From the NCBI GenBank assembly GCA_027062365.1, contig JAMOTK010000076.1:1-64000 (forward strand): a stretch of DNA of 64,000 nucleotides. Reading direction: 5' to 3'. Below are positions 42,399 to 51,659 of this stretch, piece by piece. This DNA comes from Sulfurovum sp. GTDB taxonomy: Bacteria; Campylobacterota; Campylobacteria; Campylobacterales; Sulfurovaceae. Positions within the stretch are counted from its first letter, which is position 1, and each line of letters starts with the position of its first letter. The position numbers and the translations under genes are program-made. A model generated the notes under the pieces. It saw only the letters and a program-made list of their open reading frames with translations, had not been told where the DNA came from and did no database searches.

Positions 42399-44675
42399 AT
42401 GGGTATTCATAATTCAATCAATACAGGTAAAGAAATTACTCTCACGATTAATGGTAAAGTGTGTAAAAGTACTTTTGGTAAAACGATTATTACGATAGCA
42501 CGTGAGAATGATATTTATATTCCTACGATGTGTTATCTCACTAAAGTAAAACCTATCGCCTCATGTCGTATGTGTATCGTCAATGTCGAAGGGGTAGAGG
42601 GTGCGATACTCTCTTGTCAAGAAAAAGCCACCGATGGTGCTGTGATTACAACCGACAATGAAGCACTACATAAAGAGCGTCAAAATATTATGAAACTTTA
42701 TAATGTCAATCATCCTTTAGAGTGTGGAGTATGTGACAAGTCTGGTGAATGTGATTTACAAAATAAGACAATGGAATTTGATATAAAAGAACAGCCTTTT
42801 ACCACACGAGAACAACACAGACCGATAGAAAATTGGGGGCATGTTTCTTATGACCCTGCACTTTGTATCATGTGTGAAAAGTGTGTGAGGGTCTCAACTG
42901 AGATTACAGGCGATGAAGCACTCAAACTTCAATTTGGTGGGTACTCTTCAACGATTATTAATACCAAAAAAGATAAAAATTATGCCTCACTAGGCGAGGC
43001 AGCGGCTGTGTGTCCTGTGGGGGCATTGGTAGATACTAAGTTTAAATATTCTACCAATGCATGGGAACTCGAAAAGATTCCTTCGGCTTGTCCTCATTGT
43101 GGTGGTGGATGTCAGATGAGTTATGAAGTCAAACATGATAAAATTTATCGTGTGACCAATAACTTTGAATTTACTTCACTGTGTGGAGCAGGGCGTTATG
43201 GTTTTGACTATGCCAATAAAAATGTGAGCAAAGACAAAGAAGCATTTAGCAAAGCTGTTAAAGCAATGAAAGATGCAAAAAATATTATTTTTGCATCACA
43301 AATCACCAATGAAGAAGCCTTTATTTTACAAAAGATAAAAGAGCGTACAGGCGCAAAACTCATTTCAAGGGAAGCTAGAGCATATCAGAAATTTATGAGA
43401 GCGTATGGGTCTATCACTGGGAAAAATCTTTACTCAGGGACGCTCAAAGGTATCTCTGAATCTACAGCGATTATTGTACTAGGTACAAAAATTTATGATG
43501 ATGCACCTATTGTTAAATACCATATCAACATGGCTTCAAAGTGGCATAGAGCAAGAGTCGCGTATATGCACCCACTAGAAGAAAATGAGATGAAAAATAT
43601 CGTAACACAGTTCATTAAATATGAACCTCAAAGTGAAGAGGGTGTGAGTGCTTTACTTGTAGAGATGTTACTTCGTGATATTGACCTGCCTATCAAGGTA
43701 CAATCTTTTCTACGTGATTTGGATATTGGCAATTTGAGTGCTGAATCCAATGTAGGAGAAGAAGAGTTAGAGAGCCTTAGAAAGTCTATGCTTAAAAAAA
43801 GAGGCTTTTCTTTGGTCATAGGGTCTGACCTCTATGCACATCCGAGAGCGACAAATATTGCTAAAATTTTAGCATTGGTAGAAAAATATACAGATTTCAA
43901 TGTTGTTTGTGTTCCTCCTGCTGGTAATGCTATGGGTGTTTCTCTCATTTGTGACCTTGACGATGAGCAAAGTGAAGGAGAGAGTATTGGTTACAATGCC
44001 GATGCTGATTTTGTATTGTCTGCTTTGGGTGATGCTTCTAGGCATGACAATAGCTTAGATATGCCTGCTGCAAACCAACAAGAAGGCACAATTACCAGTA
44101 ATGACAAACGTGTCGTACCGATGAATGTGTCTCAACCTTATGGTGGGTATGTCTTAAATGACATTGCCAATGCACTAGGAATCCATGCAGAATATACGAT
44201 TGACTATACCCCAAATTTACCTAAAGAGGGTGGATTTAAAGCCTTGGCTTTTGATGGGCTACCTGATTATTTTGACACGATGGGTGTAGAACACAGAGGG
44301 TATCTTTTGGACAATGCTAAGGTAGCAGTAGAAGATACGATAGAAGAGGTGGCTGAATTGGATGGTTTTGATGGGGCAGTAATCTATATTTGCAACCCTG
44401 AAGAACAATTTTCAGCCTTTACACATATATGTAAATCTTTAGAAAGAGAGGCTGTTTTATTGGGTTCTTCTCAGTTTGCAACGATAGGCAAGATAAGTGA
44501 TGGAGAGAGACTCTCTTTTATTATTGATGGCGTGACGTTTAAACGAGTGTTTAAGATTGATACATTTATGAAGGGAACCATTGCCCTTAACCCTACCTAT
44601 GATATGGGATTAAGTACGCCTTTGGTATCCTCTTATAGGTTTAGTAAAGTAGAAATTCAGAAAGTAGGAAGCTAA
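42399..44675 (+). CDS. nuoG: NuoG paralogue 1, full Fe-S set including N7
   Basis: 758 residues. N-terminal [2Fe-2S] ligands Cys45, Cys56, Cys59, Cys73; N5 ligands His105, Cys109, Cys112, Cys118; N4-type Cys156, Cys159, Cys162, Cys205 (CPVGAL). A molybdopterin-family domain follows with an N7-type site CPHCGGGC (Cys231, Cys234, Cys238) and Cys262. The C-terminal part is the degenerate molybdoenzyme domain. It is followed after one base by a second NuoG gene. Confidence 0.93.
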   Translation: MGIHNSINTGKEITLTINGKVCKSTFGKTIITIARENDIYIPTMCYLTKVKPIASCRMCIVNVEGVEGAILSCQEKATDGAVITTDNEALHKERQNIMKLYNVNHPLECGVCDKSGECDLQNKTMEFDIKEQPFTTREQHRPIENWGHVSYDPALCIMCEKCVRVSTEITGDEALKLQFGGYSSTIINTKKDKNYASLGEAAAVCPVGALVDTKFKYSTNAWELEKIPSACPHCGGGCQMSYEVKHDKIYRVTNNFEFTSLCGAGRYGFDYANKNVSKDKEAFSKAVKAMKDAKNIIFASQITNEEAFILQKIKERTGAKLISREARAYQKFMRAYGSITGKNLYSGTLKGISESTAIIVLGTKIYDDAPIVKYHINMASKWHRARVAYMHPLEENEMKNIVTQFIKYEPQSEEGVSALLVEMLLRDIDLPIKVQSFLRDLDIGNLSAESNVGEEELESLRKSMLKKRGFSLVIGSDLYAHPRATNIAKILALVEKYTDFNVVCVPPAGNAMGVSLICDLDDEQSEGESIGYNADADFVLSALGDASRHDNSLDMPAANQQEGTITSNDKRVVPMNVSQPYGGYVLNDIANALGIHAEYTIDYTPNLPKEGGFKALAFDGLPDYFDTMGVEHRGYLLDNAKVAVEDTIEEVAELDGFDGAVIYICNPEEQFSAFTHICKSLEREAVLLGSSQFATIGKISDGERLSFIIDGVTFKRVFKIDTFMKGTIALNPTYDMGLSTPLVSSYRFSKVEIQKVGS

Positions 44676-44676
44676 T

Positions 44677-47157
44677 ATGAGTGAAGTACAAACGGTAGAT
44701 AATATGATTTCTATCACGATTGACGGTACTGAGTTTAAAGCAAAAGAGGGTGAATTTATCCTTAATGCTGCTCGTGCTAATGATGTTTTTATCCCTGCTA
44801 TATGCTACTTGACAAGATGTTCGCCTACCTTGGCGTGTCGTATTTGTCTTGTAGAAGCAGATGGAAAACAAGTTTATGCCTGTAACGCAAAAGTAAAAGA
44901 AGGGATGGCAATCACCGTTGATACGCCAAATATTCTTGAAGAGCGTAGAGCCATTATGGAAGTATATGATGTCAATCACCCACTACAGTGTGGTGTATGT
45001 GACAAATCAGGTGAATGTGAATTACAAAACTATACCTTAGAGCTTGGTGTAGATTCTCAATCTTACATGATACCAGATGGTAAACGTGAAACCACAGATT
45101 GGTCTTCGGTACTACACTATGATTCAGGTCTTTGTATCGTATGTGAGAGATGTACCACAGTGTGTAAAGATATGATTGGGGATGCTGCGATTACGACAGT
45201 CAAACGTGGAGGTGCAGAATTAGACAAAGGCTATAAAGAGACTATGCCTAAAGATGCATACTCTATGTGGAACAAGCTTCAAAAGTCTATCATCGCTCCA
45301 AGTAATGGTACAAACTTTACAAACTGTTCAGACTGTGGCGAATGTATCGCCGTATGTCCTGTAGGTGCATTGGCATCTGTAGATTTTGTCTATACCTCTA
45401 ATGCATGGGACTTAAAACGAGTACCAGCTGTAGCAGCACATTCTTCTGATGGGGCACAGATTTATTATGAAGTCAAACCTACCTCTATAGAAGATAGAAC
45501 AGAGAAGATTTATAGAATCACCAATGAGTGGTCGTATGTTTCTTTGGATGGGTCAGCACGTTTTGCCTATGACTTCCAAAATACCACAGCAACCAAAGAT
45601 GAAGAAGCCTTTAAGAATGCTATTAATGCTTTCAAAAAAGCCGATACCATTCGCTTTAATTCTATGATAACAAATGAAGAGGCTTTCATGCTTCAAACAT
45701 TAAAAGAAAAAATGGGAATCAAGCTTTATAACCCTGAAGTAAAAGCCTTTCAAACATTCTTACATCATTATGAAGCAGCTTCTGGTAATTCACTTTGGAC
45801 AACAGATACCGATGCTATCATGAAAAAGTCTGATTTTGTTATCTCTATTGGTGCTGCTTTGAGAAATGATTCTCCTGCGATGAAATATGCTTTCAATAAT
45901 GTACAAAAGCTCAATAAAGGGGCAGGGTTTTATTTTCATCCTGTTGGAGATACATTGATTCCTACCTTTGGTAAAAATGTGCAAGTTTTCAATCATAAAG
46001 TAGGTCTTGAAGAAGCAGCACTTTATTTGGTACTTGATTTATTTGCAGATAAAGACAAACTCTCTTCTGAAGTCAAAGACTATATTGAGAGCTTCAAAAA
46101 CACTGAGACAAAAACTATCAAAGAGAAAAAGATAGTCACCGTCAGAGAGATGGTTCTTAATGAAGAGAGTGGAGAAGAGGAAGAAGTATCTAAAAAAGTC
46201 ACTGAAATGGTAGACAAAGAAATTAGTGTTACTAGCAATGGACTTGTGAGCTTATTGGGTGGAGATGCTTCTAAATTTGATGATGTATTTGCCAAAATGA
46301 TGAAGAAAAAAGAACACTTCTCTATGATGTTGGGTGAAGATTTATATTATCATGACAAAGCAGAAAATATTGCCAAATTGGTAGCATTGGTTGAGGCTAC
46401 TTGTAACATTGATGTAGTGATGACACCACCAAAATCAAATGCACTGGGGGTAGCACTCCTTTGTGAACTTGATGATGCACAGAGTGGTTATACCATTGGA
46501 TACAATGAAAATGGTGACTTTAGACTCTCTGCTCTTGGGACGGGGGATATAGATATACCTGCGATGAATCAGCAAGAGGGGACACTCACAAGTATTGCTA
46601 AACGTGTACTTCCTACCAATGCAGCGGTTGAATACAATGGGTATGAACTCAATGACTTTATGAAAGAGCTTGTAGATGCTCCTGCGTTGACTATTGATTG
46701 GACGGTGATGTTGCCTACAGATAAAGGCTTTAAATCGCTTGAATTTGATACTTTACCTAATAGCTTTAGCAATGATGGGAAAGACAATCGTGGATATAGA
46801 CTAGAAACGTGTCATGTAGAAGCCCAACTACCAGAAGTAGCAGAGTGTGACCAAAGTGCTGTTTTAGAAGGCGAGATTGCATATCGTTGTAATCCTGCTA
46901 GACAATTTAATGACTTTACTGATAAATCTCATGAAATTTTTGAAACATTTTCACTGTATGCAAGTGTAGAAAAAGCAGAGAGTTTAGGCGATAAGGTAGA
47001 AGTGGTTTTTGAAAATGGAAGTATTACTTTAGATGTCGTAGCCGATGCCAAAATCCTTGGGGATATTGTAAAAGTACCAGATTTTAAATCAGCTCAAGGT
47101 GTGTATGACCTCTTTGCAGGGTCACGCTATCAAACAGTAACATTGAGAAAGGTGTAA
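44677..47157 (+). CDS. nuoG: NuoG paralogue 2, N7 ligands lost, extra ferredoxin-like cysteines
   Basis: 826 residues, clearly related to the preceding gene along its length (shared AMNQQEGTxTS and YNGYELND type motifs). [2Fe-2S] Cys43, Cys54, Cys57, Cys69; N5 His101, Cys105, Cys108, Cys114; two CxxCxxCxxxC sets (Cys153-163 and Cys217-227), enough for two [4Fe-4S] clusters. At the N7 position it has AAHSSDGA instead of CPHCGGGC, and Asp291 replaces the last Cys. A charged insert at ~470-510 (KTIKEKKIVTV... SGEEEEVSKKV) adds length. The tandem pair arose by duplication and then diverged (inference). Confidence 0.92.
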   Translation: MSEVQTVDNMISITIDGTEFKAKEGEFILNAARANDVFIPAICYLTRCSPTLACRICLVEADGKQVYACNAKVKEGMAITVDTPNILEERRAIMEVYDVNHPLQCGVCDKSGECELQNYTLELGVDSQSYMIPDGKRETTDWSSVLHYDSGLCIVCERCTTVCKDMIGDAAITTVKRGGAELDKGYKETMPKDAYSMWNKLQKSIIAPSNGTNFTNCSDCGECIAVCPVGALASVDFVYTSNAWDLKRVPAVAAHSSDGAQIYYEVKPTSIEDRTEKIYRITNEWSYVSLDGSARFAYDFQNTTATKDEEAFKNAINAFKKADTIRFNSMITNEEAFMLQTLKEKMGIKLYNPEVKAFQTFLHHYEAASGNSLWTTDTDAIMKKSDFVISIGAALRNDSPAMKYAFNNVQKLNKGAGFYFHPVGDTLIPTFGKNVQVFNHKVGLEEAALYLVLDLFADKDKLSSEVKDYIESFKNTETKTIKEKKIVTVREMVLNEESGEEEEVSKKVTEMVDKEISVTSNGLVSLLGGDASKFDDVFAKMMKKKEHFSMMLGEDLYYHDKAENIAKLVALVEATCNIDVVMTPPKSNALGVALLCELDDAQSGYTIGYNENGDFRLSALGTGDIDIPAMNQQEGTLTSIAKRVLPTNAAVEYNGYELNDFMKELVDAPALTIDWTVMLPTDKGFKSLEFDTLPNSFSNDGKDNRGYRLETCHVEAQLPEVAECDQSAVLEGEIAYRCNPARQFNDFTDKSHEIFETFSLYASVEKAESLGDKVEVVFENGSITLDVVADAKILGDIVKVPDFKSAQGVYDLFAGSRYQTVTLRKV

Positions 47158-47158
47158 T

Positions 47159-48205
47159 ATGGAAACAACACTCGCACAACATATTGTAACAGATCTACCA
47201 CAGGTCACTGCACTAGGTATCATCATCAAAGCCATTATTATTTTGGCAGTGATTTCGGCTATTGCAGGATTTGGTACCTATATCGAAAGAAAAGTCCTTG
47301 CATTTATGCAAAGACGTTTAGGACCAATGCACGTAGGTCCTTTTGGGTTATTACAAATCGCAGCAGATGGAATCAAGCTTTTTACAAAAGAAGATATTAT
47401 CCCTCAAAATGCCAATAAATTTATCTTTATGATAGCACCAATTATCACAGCAGCGACAGCATTTATTGCTCTTTCTTCTGTGCCTGTGTTCCCAGACTTT
47501 ACTATACCAGAGTTTATCCCTTTATTGGGTGGGGTATTTGTACCGTCTATTGCATCGGATTTAAATATTGGTATTTTATTTGTACTAGGTATGATGGCAG
47601 CAGGGCTATATGGTCCACTTTTGGCTGGTATGTCTCAAGCGAATAAATGGGGTATCATCGGAGCAGCTAGAACAGCTGTGCAGTTTCTTTCTTATGAAGT
47701 GGTTACTGGGCTTTCTATCTTAGCCCCTATCATGCTAGTAGGGTCACTCTCTTTTGTTGATTTTAATAATTATCAACAAGAGGGTGTCTTATCATGGATG
47801 ATTTGGCAACAGCCTGTAGCCTTTGTGCTTTTCCTCATCGCAGGATTTGCCGAGACCAATAGAACACCTTTTGACCTTTTAGAGCATGAAGCCGAAGTAG
47901 TCTCAGGATATGCCACAGAGTATTCAGGTATGAGATGGGGAATGTTCTTTATTGGTGAGTATGCCAATATGATTACTATTTCTATTATTGCATCTATTGT
48001 ATTCTTGGGTGGATATGATTCAGCAAGTATGTTTGGATGGTTGACGATTATGCTGAAAATTGCATTTTTCTTCTTCTTAATGTTATGGGTAAGAGCCGCA
48101 TGGCCACATGTAAGACCAGATCAGTTGATGTGGCTTTGTTGGAAAGTATTGATGCCATTGGCACTTGTAAATATTCTAATTACAGCCATAGTAATGATGG
48201 TATAA
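47159..48205 (+). CDS. nuoH: NADH-quinone oxidoreductase subunit H
   Basis: 348 residues, about eight membrane spans. ERKVLAFMQRRLGPMHVGPFGLLQ, the quinone-channel loop AETNRTPFDLLEHEAEVVSGYATEYSG and WVRAAWPHVRPDQLM are diagnostic. It links the Fe-S arm to the proton pumps. Confidence 0.97.
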   Translation: METTLAQHIVTDLPQVTALGIIIKAIIILAVISAIAGFGTYIERKVLAFMQRRLGPMHVGPFGLLQIAADGIKLFTKEDIIPQNANKFIFMIAPIITAATAFIALSSVPVFPDFTIPEFIPLLGGVFVPSIASDLNIGILFVLGMMAAGLYGPLLAGMSQANKWGIIGAARTAVQFLSYEVVTGLSILAPIMLVGSLSFVDFNNYQQEGVLSWMIWQQPVAFVLFLIAGFAETNRTPFDLLEHEAEVVSGYATEYSGMRWGMFFIGEYANMITISIIASIVFLGGYDSASMFGWLTIMLKIAFFFFLMLWVRAAWPHVRPDQLMWLCWKVLMPLALVNILITAIVMMV

Positions 48206-48214
48206 GGAGCAGAT

Positions 48215-48838
48215 ATGAGTTTAGAACAATTTAAAAATAGAAATGTAGGCATACACACCTATAAAACACTTGATGTAGGTACACCTCCCAACACAGGGAT
48301 GGAAAAATTTACACAAGTTGTAACAAGAGCCGTCAAAGGTGAGCTTTTTGTAGGGCTTTGGGTGGTTATGAGAGAAATGATAAATACACTCGTAAAAGGG
48401 GATGTGCATACGGTAAAATATCCTTTTGAGAAGATGCCAATATCACCACGTTATAGAGCCATTCATGATATGCTTAGATTACTTGAATCTGGTAATTATA
48501 GATGTATCGGATGTGGTCTATGTGAAAAGATATGTATCTCAAATTGTATTTCAATGGATACAAGATATGATGAAGAACAGCGTAAAGAAGTGAGTGAATA
48601 TACGATTAACTTTGGGCGTTGTATCTTTTGTGGTTATTGTGCAGAAGTGTGTCCTGAACTTGCTATTGTTCATGGTCCACGTTATGAAAATGCTTCAGAA
48701 CAACGTGCAGGGTATTCACTTTTTGAAGATATGCTTACGCCTATCGATAAATTGAACTTACAACAAGAATATGATGGCTTTGGTGCCGTATCACCAAATG
48801 CTGACGAAAATATCACACAAACGCCATTAGCGTACTAG
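48215..48838 (+). CDS. nuoI: NADH-quinone oxidoreductase subunit I
   Basis: 207 residues with two ferredoxin motifs: CIGCGLCEKIC and CIFCGYCAEVCPE (clusters N6a, N6b). The first lacks the usual Pro after its last Cys and has an extra Cys (ISNCIS). An N-terminal amphipathic region contacts NuoH. It is 9 bases after nuoH. Confidence 0.96.
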   Translation: MSLEQFKNRNVGIHTYKTLDVGTPPNTGMEKFTQVVTRAVKGELFVGLWVVMREMINTLVKGDVHTVKYPFEKMPISPRYRAIHDMLRLLESGNYRCIGCGLCEKICISNCISMDTRYDEEQRKEVSEYTINFGRCIFCGYCAEVCPELAIVHGPRYENASEQRAGYSLFEDMLTPIDKLNLQQEYDGFGAVSPNADENITQTPLAY

Positions 48839-48850
48839 GGAGAGATTAAA

Positions 48851-49429
48851 ATGTATGAATTGATAGCCTTTTACCTATTTTCGGCTTTAATAATAGGACT
48901 GTTTTTAGTAACAGTAATGAGTAAAAATATACTGTATGCCATGACTTCATTGGCAGCAGGTATGGTACTTATCTCAGGTTTTTTCTTTACCTTAGGTGCA
49001 GATTTTTTGGGTGTGGTACAACTTATCGTGTATGTAGGAGCTATTATGGCTCTGTATTCATTTGCGATGATGTTCTTTGATGCAACCAAAGATATTAAAG
49101 AAAAAAATACAAGTTCAGCGTTGGTATTTTTATTAGGAGGCATGAGTGCATTGGTTCTTGTCCTTATCTTTGTAGGATTAAATCAAGCAAACCTTGCCCA
49201 TCCTGATGCGATTACAGCACTGTATCCTATGACGGAAGGTGTTGGAAATGCACAAGATGTAGGAATGGTACTCTTTACCAAATACCTTGTACCTTTTGAA
49301 GTAGCAGCCGTGATGTTATTGGTGGCTATGATAGCAGGGATTATACTAGCAGGTAAAAAGATGGATGACAGTCTCACCGAAGATTTGGGTGCAGATGAAG
49401 AAATTATGATAGTAAAGGATAAAAAATGA
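48851..49429 (+). CDS. nuoJ: NADH-quinone oxidoreductase subunit J
   Basis: 192 residues, five membrane spans. The pi-bulge helix region FLGVVQLIVYVGAIMALYSFAMMF is conserved. The stop overlaps nuoK (ATGA). Confidence 0.94.
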   Translation: MYELIAFYLFSALIIGLFLVTVMSKNILYAMTSLAAGMVLISGFFFTLGADFLGVVQLIVYVGAIMALYSFAMMFFDATKDIKEKNTSSALVFLLGGMSALVLVLIFVGLNQANLAHPDAITALYPMTEGVGNAQDVGMVLFTKYLVPFEVAAVMLLVAMIAGIILAGKKMDDSLTEDLGADEEIMIVKDKK

Positions 49430-49728
49430 TAGGTTTATCTCATTACCTAATCGTATCAGCGATAATATTTTCGATAGGATTGGTTGGCGTACTTAGAAGA
49501 AGAAATCTACTTATGCTATTTTTTGCAACAGAGGTCATGCTCAATGCCGTCAATATCGCATTTGCAGCTATTTCACACTATTACAATGATTTAACAGGTC
49601 AAATGTTTGCCTTCTTTATTATCGCTATTGCAGCGTCTGAAGTAGCCGTTGGACTAGGTATCTTAATTGTATTGTATAAAAAACATGGTTCTCTTGACTT
49701 AGATGACCTAGCAAGTATGAGAGGATAG
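49426..49728 (+). CDS. nuoK: NADH-quinone oxidoreductase subunit K
   Basis: 100 residues, three membrane spans with the conserved acidic residues of the proton path (FATEVMLNAVNIAF; AASEVAVGLGILIVLYK). Confidence 0.95.
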   Translation: MIGLSHYLIVSAIIFSIGLVGVLRRRNLLMLFFATEVMLNAVNIAFAAISHYYNDLTGQMFAFFIIAIAASEVAVGLGILIVLYKKHGSLDLDDLASMRG

Positions 49729-49730
49729 GT

Positions 49731-51650
49731 ATGGAAACTTTAGTATATATAGCACTTTTTGCACCCTTTGTAGGTTCTTTATTTGCAGCACTTTTTGGTA
49801 TGAGTGAGAGAAGAATCTTTGTAGGTGTCATTGGCTCATCTTTGATTGGTCTATCTTTTATCGCTTCAGCGATACTGGCGTATAATCTGTATCTTACAGG
49901 TACAGTGATACAGGTCACGATGATGGATTGGATTCATGCTGGAGACTTCAATGTCGAATTTGGCTTTGTGATTGACCAGATTTCAGTTACGATGATGACG
50001 GTAGTTACTTTGGTTTCTACGGTCGTACACATCTATGCGATTGGATATATGGACCATGACAAGAGTTTTAATAGATTCTTCTCTTACCTATCTGCTTTCG
50101 TATTTTCGATGATGATACTTGTGATGTCTGACAATTTCTTGGGTCTATTTATCGGTTGGGAAGGCGTGGGTGTTTGTTCATGGTTATTGGTTGGATTTTG
50201 GTATCACAAGCCAGACCAAGACAGAAAAGACAACCCTTCTATCTCTCCATCATGGGCAGCAAATGAAGCGTTTATTATGAACCGTATTGCTGACCTTGGA
50301 ATGCTTATTGGTATCTTTATACTTTACTGGAATACAGGTTCATTAAAATATGATGAAGTATTTGCACAGCTTCCTTATCTTAGTGATAGTGTCCTTGTAG
50401 GTGCTGCGATTGCACTCTTTATTGGGGCAATGGGTAAATCAGCACAATTTCCACTTCATACTTGGCTTACAGATGCCATGGAAGGTCCTACACCAGTATC
50501 AGCGTTGATTCATGCAGCTACAATGGTAACAGCAGGGGTTTTCTTGGTGATTAGGTCTAATCCACTTTACTCTATGGACGCAGTCTCAGGTGTGTCATTC
50601 TTTATCGCATCTTTAGGTACATTCGTAGCATTTTATGCAGCGTCTATGGCATTGGTCGAACGTGACCTTAAGCGTATCATTGCTTACTCTACACTTTCAC
50701 AGTTAGGTTATATGTTTGCAGCTGTTGGACTTGGTGCATATTGGATAGCATTGTTCCACCTTGCAGCTCACGCATTCTTTAAGGCACTTCTATTCTTAGG
50801 TGGGGGTAATGTTATGCATGCAATGCATGATGAACTTGACCTCTTTAAAATGGGTGCATTGAGAAAAAAAATGAGAGGTACATGGATTTATATGACCGTG
50901 GCTTCTATCGCACTAGCAGGACTTCCTCCTCTAGCAGGATTTTGGTCAAAAGATGCGATTATCGAAACAGCATTTAATGAACATACCTATATCTTATGGA
51001 TTGTATTGGTGATTACAGCTGGTATGACGGCATTTTATTCATTTAGACAAGTTTTCTTGTCTTTCCATGGTGAAGACCGTCACACGGCACTAGGTTTTGA
51101 CCCTCACGAAATGTACAAATTTGTGCTTGTAGCAATGTCTCCTTTGGCAGTCCTTGCAGTGATTACAGGTTGGTTTATGGGAACGTACAAAGCCTTTATC
51201 TACAATATAGGTACTACCGTACAGTATGATATGTCTGAACATACACATCATTTGGCAACATACTTAGGGCTTCTTGTTATATTTGTAGCTCTTTCAGGGA
51301 TTGCTTATGCGTACATAAAATATGGACAAACAGGCGACAAAGCATGGAAAAGATCAGAAAAAGTTGAAAATGGCTTCTTCTATAAATTGCTTATCAATCA
51401 ATACTATATACCTAAGTTTTATGAAGAGTTTATCACAAAACCTTATATGATGATTTCTGAAGTACTTTGGAAAAAAGTTGACTTAAAAATTGTTGATGCA
51501 ACGGTAGATAATATCGCTAAATTCCTTTATGTCTCAGGGGATAAAACAAGAAGTATGCAAACAGGTAACCTTTCAAACTATCTAAATTGGATGGCTGTAG
51601 GTGCTGTGTTGTTATTATTAATCGCTGCTATTTCAGCGATGATAGCTTAA
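49731..51650 (+). CDS. nuoL: NADH-quinone oxidoreductase subunit L
   Basis: 639 residues, about 16 membrane spans, an antiporter-like proton pump. GWEGVGVCSWLLVGFW, MGKSAQFPLHTWLTDAMEGPTPVSALIHAATMVTAGVFL and the AHAFFKALLFLGGGNVMH motif are typical. The long lateral helix is at the C-terminal side. Confidence 0.97.
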   Translation: METLVYIALFAPFVGSLFAALFGMSERRIFVGVIGSSLIGLSFIASAILAYNLYLTGTVIQVTMMDWIHAGDFNVEFGFVIDQISVTMMTVVTLVSTVVHIYAIGYMDHDKSFNRFFSYLSAFVFSMMILVMSDNFLGLFIGWEGVGVCSWLLVGFWYHKPDQDRKDNPSISPSWAANEAFIMNRIADLGMLIGIFILYWNTGSLKYDEVFAQLPYLSDSVLVGAAIALFIGAMGKSAQFPLHTWLTDAMEGPTPVSALIHAATMVTAGVFLVIRSNPLYSMDAVSGVSFFIASLGTFVAFYAASMALVERDLKRIIAYSTLSQLGYMFAAVGLGAYWIALFHLAAHAFFKALLFLGGGNVMHAMHDELDLFKMGALRKKMRGTWIYMTVASIALAGLPPLAGFWSKDAIIETAFNEHTYILWIVLVITAGMTAFYSFRQVFLSFHGEDRHTALGFDPHEMYKFVLVAMSPLAVLAVITGWFMGTYKAFIYNIGTTVQYDMSEHTHHLATYLGLLVIFVALSGIAYAYIKYGQTGDKAWKRSEKVENGFFYKLLINQYYIPKFYEEFITKPYMMISEVLWKKVDLKIVDATVDNIAKFLYVSGDKTRSMQTGNLSNYLNWMAVGAVLLLLIAAISAMIA

Positions 51651-51659
51651 GGGGTTAAA

